Below, one piece after another: positions 5,586 to 9,601 of a stretch of 9,601 nt of DNA. Under the pieces are notes generated by a model. It saw only the letters and a list, made by a program, of their open reading frames with translations. It was not told where the DNA came from and did not search any database. Made by a program: the position numbers and the translations under genes. Where the stretch lies: contig JAUZQI010000034.1 of assembly GCA_030951095.1 (NCBI GenBank), positions 1 to 9,601 on the forward strand, written 5' to 3'. This DNA comes from Mariprofundus sp. (lineage in GTDB: Bacteria; Pseudomonadota; Zetaproteobacteria; Mariprofundales; Mariprofundaceae). How positions within the stretch are numbered: the stretch's first letter is position 1; each line of letters begins with the position of its first letter.

Positions 5586-6746
5586 ATGAACATTAAACGT
5601 TTACACTGGTGGCACTTTTTTGGAGGCGTCGCCCTTTTCCTGCTGCTGATCCAGTTTTTCTCCGGCCTCGTGCTGACTATGTTCTATCTGCCCAATCTGC
5701 ATGACGCCTATGCCAGCATGAACAGCATCTATAATGAGCACAGCCTTGTGGCATGGCTCCGGGATTCACACCGGTGGGCGGCGTTGTTCATTGTCGTTAC
5801 TGTGATCCTGCATCTTATCAGAAGCTTTATCAGGAGAGATTATCTTAACGGTAAAGGCAAGATGTTCTGGCTGATGGGGATGCTTGTCTTTTTGCCTTTG
5901 ATCGGGCTGTTAATTACCGGACTTATTCTGCCATGGGAATGGCGGGCATACTGGTTTATGGAGATGGTGCCCAACTATGCAGGTGAAATCGCCTTTATCG
6001 GACCTGCCCTGAAAGATTTTCTGATTGATTCGTTTACCATGAACCGGACGCTGGTAGCGCATGTGCTTATCTTTCCCGTGATTGCGCTGGTGTTGCTGGA
6101 AATTCATTGTCTTTCCAAAATGCGCAAAAGAAAGGGTAAACTTTCCCGTTATTTTATCGTACATGGCCTGCTGGCGTTGCCATTTTTGATGGCGATTGCA
6201 GTTTTGGCGTATGCGCTGCCCATGCCCACGCAGGATCCCGAGATTATTCCGATGCCGCTGGAAGGCGCCTATTTGCCGACAGTCGAATGGTTTATTCTGA
6301 TTCTCTATGTCCCCTATTTGCATATGAAGGGTTTTATGGCCCCCTTGCTCGGCTTGTACTTACCATTCCTGATCTTTCTGTCGCTGGCTTTTCTGCCGTA
6401 TATTGTGCGCAGCAGGGAGGTTGGCGACAGGCAGGCAAGCGATGCTGATTCAATCAACAAACGTAGCGTATTGAGCAGGATCACTCGCTGGATTCCGGGC
6501 TTTGGCCCCCAATCCAGATTGCTGGCTGCGATTGGCATATGCATGGTCGCCATTACCATGTTCGGTTCAATTTATGCGGGGACGGCGGTATCGCCAACCA
6601 TGGGTTGTAATTCCTGTCATAATATTTTATCAGGTGTGAGGATGGGCGTGCCTCCGGCGACATTCAAGGAGCGGATAAAAAATCCGGTGCTTGAAAATAG
6701 CCAGTGGATGGTTCAGCACTGGTTTTATCCGCAGCATTACTGGTGA
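5586..6746 (+). CDS. Fused cytochrome b6 / subunit IV / monohaem cytochrome c protein
   Basis: A 386-residue membrane protein. Residues 11-180 form a four-helix cytochrome b6 core with two haem pairs, His62/His76 (14 apart) and His159/His174 (15 apart, the b6 spacing). Residues about 188-335 form a three-helix subunit IV part. The quinol-site PEWY motif is replaced by T-V-E-W-F (232-236). A C-terminal periplasmic tail carries C-N-S-C-H (341-345). Role: quinol oxidation and electron transfer to haem c in a bc/b6f-type complex. His10 sits where b6 has the haem c_i cysteine. TAG (5583-5585) directly precedes the ATG in frame, so the protein cannot be longer. It therefore lacks the N-terminal amphipathic helix of its homologue at 7395, and no clear ribosome site is seen. 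Confidence 0.9.
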   Translation: MNIKRLHWWHFFGGVALFLLLIQFFSGLVLTMFYLPNLHDAYASMNSIYNEHSLVAWLRDSHRWAALFIVVTVILHLIRSFIRRDYLNGKGKMFWLMGMLVFLPLIGLLITGLILPWEWRAYWFMEMVPNYAGEIAFIGPALKDFLIDSFTMNRTLVAHVLIFPVIALVLLEIHCLSKMRKRKGKLSRYFIVHGLLALPFLMAIAVLAYALPMPTQDPEIIPMPLEGAYLPTVEWFILILYVPYLHMKGFMAPLLGLYLPFLIFLSLAFLPYIVRSREVGDRQASDADSINKRSVLSRITRWIPGFGPQSRLLAAIGICMVAITMFGSIYAGTAVSPTMGCNSCHNILSGVRMGVPPATFKERIKNPVLENSQWMVQHWFYPQHYW

Positions 6747-6763
6747 TGCCCGGTTCCAGGCGC

Positions 6764-6777
6764 TTGATTCATATCAA
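6764..6777 (+). promoter_or_regulatory. Perfect FNR/Anr box of the lipoprotein-cytochrome b operon
   Basis: TTGATTCATATCAA matches TTGAT-N4-ATCAA in all ten defined positions. Its centre (6770.5) is 41.5 bp before a start site at 6812, which is what the -10 element at 6799-6804 predicts. This is the classical geometry of an FNR-activated class II promoter. It lies just after the fused cytochrome b gene, so the downstream genes can be induced separately. Confidence 0.82.
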
Positions 6778-6798
6778 GGACGAAGCGAATGAATTGGC

Positions 6799-6804
6799 TA
6801 TATT
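6799..6804 (+). promoter_or_regulatory. -10 element of the FNR-dependent promoter
   Basis: TATATT matches the sigma-70 -10 consensus TATAAT at five of six positions. With the FNR box covering the -35 region, it predicts transcription start near 6811-6812 and a leader of about 80 nt before the TTG start at 6891. Confidence 0.65.
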
Positions 6805-6875
6805 GTTTTAGTAGCTGTGGTATAAACAGAGAAGTTAAAATCCGGATACTTCATGAATTGTCCGGGTTTAATATC

Positions 6876-6883
6876 AGGAGGGG
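6876..6883 (+). promoter_or_regulatory. Ribosome binding site that points to a TTG start
   Basis: AGGAGGGG ends 7 nt before TTG 6891. An ATG at 6884 directly abuts it, is out of frame with the lipoprotein, and is too close to be used. An in-frame ATG at 6789 would lie before the predicted transcription start. Confidence 0.7.
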
Positions 6884-6890
6884 ATGCATT

Positions 6891-7382
6891 TTGATTTTGA
6901 AGTGCAAGAGAAAAATATTGTGCAGCGCATTGCTTGCGCTTGTGCTTGCAATGGCTGGCTGTACCGGTTCGAACGAGTCTGTTGTCGAGCTGCCCGAGAT
7001 CGGCCCTGAAACTGTCACCAAGCAGTTCTATGAGCTTATTTCGGAATCAAAACTCAGAGGCATGACGCCCGCCAAAGAGGCATTTAAACTGATCGATAAA
7101 AATTCAGCGCATATGAATAAACAACAGTTTCTACAGATCATTAAAAAATATCCGCCGGGATTCATGGTGGAAGTAGGTAAGGTCGAGATCAAGGGGACGC
7201 AAGCCGTGGTCGCTATTAACTATAAAATGCCGTCCAGTTTTGGCGACACATATACGGTGGAAGGTAAACTTCCGCTCAATGTGGATAAGTCGAGCCATAC
7301 CTGGAAAATTGATTTTACCGGTGATACCTACGGCATGAAAAAGAAAGATTTCATGACGCTCGAATCGAAAAAATCCAGGTAG
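6891..7382 (+). CDS. Lipoprotein of unknown function in the cytochrome b operon
   Basis: A 163-residue protein from a TTG start. It has a basic n-region, a hydrophobic stretch and lipobox M-A-G-C (Cys24), so it should be a membrane-anchored periplasmic protein. The mature part starts with an acidic linker, then T-V-T-K-Q-F-Y-E-L-I and alternating strands ending W-K-I-D-F, which looks like an NTF2-like/DUF4878-type alpha+beta cone; this is a fold guess. An in-frame ATG at 6789 would bury the signal peptide 34 residues in and lies upstream of the predicted transcript start. The gene is followed 12 nt later by cytochrome b6. An assembly or subunit role in the bc complex is inferred. Confidence 0.82.
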   Translation: MILKCKRKILCSALLALVLAMAGCTGSNESVVELPEIGPETVTKQFYELISESKLRGMTPAKEAFKLIDKNSAHMNKQQFLQIIKKYPPGFMVEVGKVEIKGTQAVVAINYKMPSSFGDTYTVEGKLPLNVDKSSHTWKIDFTGDTYGMKKKDFMTLESKKSR

Positions 7383-7394
7383 GAGGCGTTCATT

Positions 7395-8015
7395 ATGAGT
7401 GCTGCGAGTATGGCTGAATGGATCATGGAACAGGTCAGAGCCAAGAAAGGGAAGCCGATCCCCTCCCATGTGAACTATTTTTACTGTTTTGGCGGTATTT
7501 CACTGTTCCTGATTATTATCCAGTTATTCACCGGTGGTATCATGATTTTTTTCTATACACCGGAACCGGACAAGGCCTTCGACAGCATTGTATATTTAAG
7601 CAATGAAGTGCCCATGGGCTGGCTGCTCAGAGATTTGCATCGGTGGACGTCCACCCTGCTGCTGGCGACCGTATTCACCCATATGATTATCGTGTTTTAT
7701 ATGAAGGCATACCAGAGTCCCAAGCAGTTTACCTGGTTATCCGGCGTGTTTCAGTTGCTGATGGTGTTCTTTCTGGTGGTTAGTGGGGTGATTCTGCCGT
7801 GGAACTGGCGCTCTTACTGGTCGTTTGCAATCTGGATGGATTATGTGGGCTCATGGACAATCGGCGGCGAACCGCTCAAAAATCTGTTTCTCGATACATT
7901 CACCATCAGTTGGGCGTTTTATACGCATGTACTGATCATTCCTCTCATCATCGCAGTGTCTCTGGCATTCCATTTCAAGATGATCAAGCGATATGGGATA
8001 TCAGAGCCGCTATAG
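7395..8015 (+). CDS. petB: Cytochrome b6-type subunit with haem c_i cysteine
   Basis: A 206-residue membrane protein close in layout to cytochrome b6 of b6f complexes. P-x-H-V-N-x-F-Y-C-F-G-G-I lies near the N-terminus, haem b pairs are His82/His96 and His178/His193 (spacings 14 and 15), L-P-W precedes a Trp/Tyr-rich loop, and it ends in Y-G-I-S-E-P-L, all like b6. Cys31 sits where Cys35 of b6 covalently holds haem c_i at the quinone-reducing site. It has four transmembrane helices. GGAGG lies 8 nt upstream of ATG 7395. It pairs with the subunit IV gene 42 nt downstream to make the split version of the fused protein at 5586. The gene symbol is by family resemblance. Confidence 0.93.
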   Translation: MSAASMAEWIMEQVRAKKGKPIPSHVNYFYCFGGISLFLIIIQLFTGGIMIFFYTPEPDKAFDSIVYLSNEVPMGWLLRDLHRWTSTLLLATVFTHMIIVFYMKAYQSPKQFTWLSGVFQLLMVFFLVVSGVILPWNWRSYWSFAIWMDYVGSWTIGGEPLKNLFLDTFTISWAFYTHVLIIPLIIAVSLAFHFKMIKRYGISEPL

Positions 8016-8057
8016 GTTTGATAGGCGGTAAGGCGGTTTAATGGGAGGTAACGAAAC

Positions 8058-8738
8058 ATGGCAAAGAAAAACAGAGAACTGATTTTCGAGGGCGATAAGT
8101 ACGATCCTCCTTATCCCCAGTCATTCCACCCATTCTGGCCCAAACATGTGATTATGGCCGGGACACTGGTGGTGGTTATTTTGTGCGTGCTGTTATATCT
8201 GGCTTATACCTACAGGATGCCCATGGACGTGAATATGCCGCCGCTGCCTGATGAGGGCGCGGGCATACCGGCGCCAGACTGGTATTTGTTTTTCCTGTTT
8301 CAGCCATTCTGGTATTTGATTGACGACTATGCGAAATGGCTGCCTGTCTTCACCTTCTGGCTTCCTTTCGCGGCTGTGATTTTTCTATTTCTCGTACCTG
8401 TTATTTTTCGCAGGCGTACGGAAATCCGCCAGAAGATGAAAACCTCCACCAAACTGATGTCTGCGGCGGTGATCGGTCTGGTCTGGTTTGCCTCAATCTG
8501 GGGCGTGGTTGGCAGCGGTTATCCCGCTAAAACGCAGGGCTGTCTGTCTTGCCACAATAAGTATATGGGCGTCAGACAGGCTTTACCGCCAGCCAATATC
8601 GGCGAATATTATCGCACCTCGCGTCAGCGCCAGGTGAATCTGGGCGGTTATAATATCGGAGGTCAGGGTGGGCCGGGCTCCTACAAGGATGCCAACTGGC
8701 AGCTCAGGCATTTCTATGAACCGACGCTGACATGGTGA
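8058..8738 (+). CDS. Subunit IV (PetD-like) fused to a monohaem cytochrome c tail
   Basis: A 226-residue protein. A cytoplasmic N-terminal segment of about 30 residues is followed by three transmembrane helices (about 31-51, 98-117, 133-153). The quinol-site motif is P-D-W-Y (73-76) in place of PEWY, on the loop after helix 1. The C-terminal periplasmic domain holds C-L-S-C-H (162-166) and ends with W214-x3-His218-Phe-Tyr-x-Pro. That tail is repeated in the fused protein (W374-x3-His378), so this His is a candidate sixth haem ligand. GGGAGGT precedes ATG 8058. Role: completes the quinol-oxidising site with the b6 subunit and passes electrons to its own haem c. Confidence 0.92.
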   Translation: MAKKNRELIFEGDKYDPPYPQSFHPFWPKHVIMAGTLVVVILCVLLYLAYTYRMPMDVNMPPLPDEGAGIPAPDWYLFFLFQPFWYLIDDYAKWLPVFTFWLPFAAVIFLFLVPVIFRRRTEIRQKMKTSTKLMSAAVIGLVWFASIWGVVGSGYPAKTQGCLSCHNKYMGVRQALPPANIGEYYRTSRQRQVNLGGYNIGGQGGPGSYKDANWQLRHFYEPTLTW

Positions 8739-9601
8739 CGAAAACACAGAACAATATCACGCCTGTCTCTCACACAAGCTCGACTGTCATCACCAGAATA
8801 ATTGTTCATGGGCTGCTTCTTTTGTGCGGATTTTTTTTCGCATCCGTGGCAAGCATTGCATCGGACAGCCAGAGCGGCGGTGCGGAAAAGGAGCAGGTCA
8901 TCAGGGAAGTGGCATTTCCCGAAGGTCTTAGCTCAGCGCAGTCGCTGGCCATAGATGCGGCGGGGCGACTCTGGTTCACTGAAAAAGTCGGAAAAAAAAT
9001 CACTGTTTTTGATCCGGAGAAGAATACATTCAAATCCCACGCCCTGCCGGCCTCATGGGGAAAAATGGGATTCTCAAGGTTTGCCATGAGCCCGGACGGG
9101 GATATCTGGTTTACTCTGACGCGATGGGTTGAAGGCGGGGAAGAGCCCCACATGCTGGGCCGTTATTCGCCCGCCGATGGTTATTTTACCAAATATAATC
9201 TCTCGATCAATATTCTGCCGAAAGAAATTATTGTGGATGCCGCTGGCGTGGTCTGGTTCACATCGTCCAATAAAAACAGCCTGTATCGCGTGGATCCGAA
9301 AAATTTCAATTTAAAAGGCTATGCCATTCCGGCTAAAAACAGTTATCAATCCGGCCTGGCCAGTGATGGGGAGGGAAACATCTGGTTTTCCGAGCCCAAT
9401 GCCAACACGCTGGTCAAATTTGTTCCCGTTAAACATGTTTTTTATGAATATCCTGTGCCTACGCCCTTTGCCAATCCGGGTGATATCTCCATCGATAGCA
9501 ACGGCAATGTATGGTTTGTGCAAACATCGGCCAACAGACTCGGTCTGTTTTACCCTGAATCACAACGCTTCGATGAAGCCATTATTCCCACCTCGAACAG
9601 C
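8732..9601 (+). CDS. Exported Vgb-like (streptogramin-lyase-type) beta-propeller protein, 3' end outside the window
   Basis: 290 codons are open to the window edge. A long n-region leads into a hydrophobic export segment (about 23-43, probable cleavage near S-I-A-S). Then come at least five propeller repeats, each with a (D/S)-x-x-G-x-(I/V/L)-W-F core at about 75-82, 120-127, 169-176, 212-219 and 255-262. Virginiamycin B lyase shares this repeat, but so do many NHL/SMP-30-like proteins; antibiotic lyase activity is not implied. The ATG overlaps the upstream stop (ATGGTGA) and no ribosome site is seen, so translation is probably coupled to the subunit IV gene. A periplasmic accessory role in the complex is inferred. 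Confidence 0.88.
   Translation, partial: MVTKTQNNITPVSHTSSTVITRIIVHGLLLLCGFFFASVASIASDSQSGGAEKEQVIREVAFPEGLSSAQSLAIDAAGRLWFTEKVGKKITVFDPEKNTFKSHALPASWGKMGFSRFAMSPDGDIWFTLTRWVEGGEEPHMLGRYSPADGYFTKYNLSINILPKEIIVDAAGVVWFTSSNKNSLYRVDPKNFNLKGYAIPAKNSYQSGLASDGEGNIWFSEPNANTLVKFVPVKHVFYEYPVPTPFANPGDISIDSNGNVWFVQTSANRLGLFYPESQRFDEAIIPTSNS

Noticed and set aside
6789..6890. In-frame ATG 6789 as the start of the lipoprotein
   Set aside because: It would add 34 residues before the signal peptide, has no ribosome site and lies upstream of the predicted transcript start.
1..9601. CRISPR array, tRNA, rRNA, riboswitch or defence system
   Set aside because: No regularly spaced repeats, no cloverleaf-like or rRNA segments, and no nuclease, helicase or reverse-transcriptase genes were seen.

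Overview
The window comes from a Gram-negative, FNR-regulated bacterium. The evidence is an OmpA-like outer-membrane lipoprotein, two lipobox proteins, Sec-exported c-type cytochromes, and two perfect FNR/Anr-type boxes (TTGAT-N4-ATCAA). A respiring proteobacterium or a relative is the best guess. The sequence alone does not give a genus, and no rRNA, tRNA or CRISPR array was seen.

Left part (1-2900): the 3' end of an IS3-type transposase and its probable right terminus come first. A minus-strand SulP anion transporter with a C-terminal STAS domain follows. Upstream of it lies a two-gene minus-strand operon: a small exported protein and an OmpA-like lipoprotein, overlapping by ATGA and ended by a clear intrinsic terminator with a UUCG loop.

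Middle part (2900-5585): this is a mosaic of mobile-element debris and redox genes. A decayed DDE transposase fragment ends inside a perfect FNR box. That box lies about 190 bp upstream of a gene for a small basic exported monohaem cytochrome c. Next come two intergenic hairpins and a gene for an exported formylglycine-generating-enzyme (FGE/SUMF1)-fold protein without the catalytic cysteines. The gene-poor stretch 5155-5585 holds a strong 12-bp hairpin, a 161-bp MITE-like element with terminal inverted repeats and a 4-bp target duplication, and a second inverted repeat.

Right part (5586-9601): a quinol-oxidising cytochrome b locus. A fused protein (cytochrome b6 + subunit IV + one CxxCH haem) is followed by an FNR-type class II promoter. 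Downstream are a small TTG-start lipoprotein, a separate cytochrome b6 (with the Cys that carries haem c_i in b6f complexes), a subunit IV + CxxCH protein, and an exported Vgb-like beta-propeller protein that runs off the window. The last two genes overlap. There is therefore both a fused and a split version of the same b6-IV-c architecture, with different quinol-site motifs, and no Rieske gene in the window.

Working model (inference): under low oxygen, FNR switches on a membrane quinol:cytochrome c oxidoreductase of unusual make-up. It passes electrons to periplasmic haem domains and perhaps to the small cytochrome c. The lipoprotein, FGE-like protein and beta-propeller would be assembly or accessory factors.
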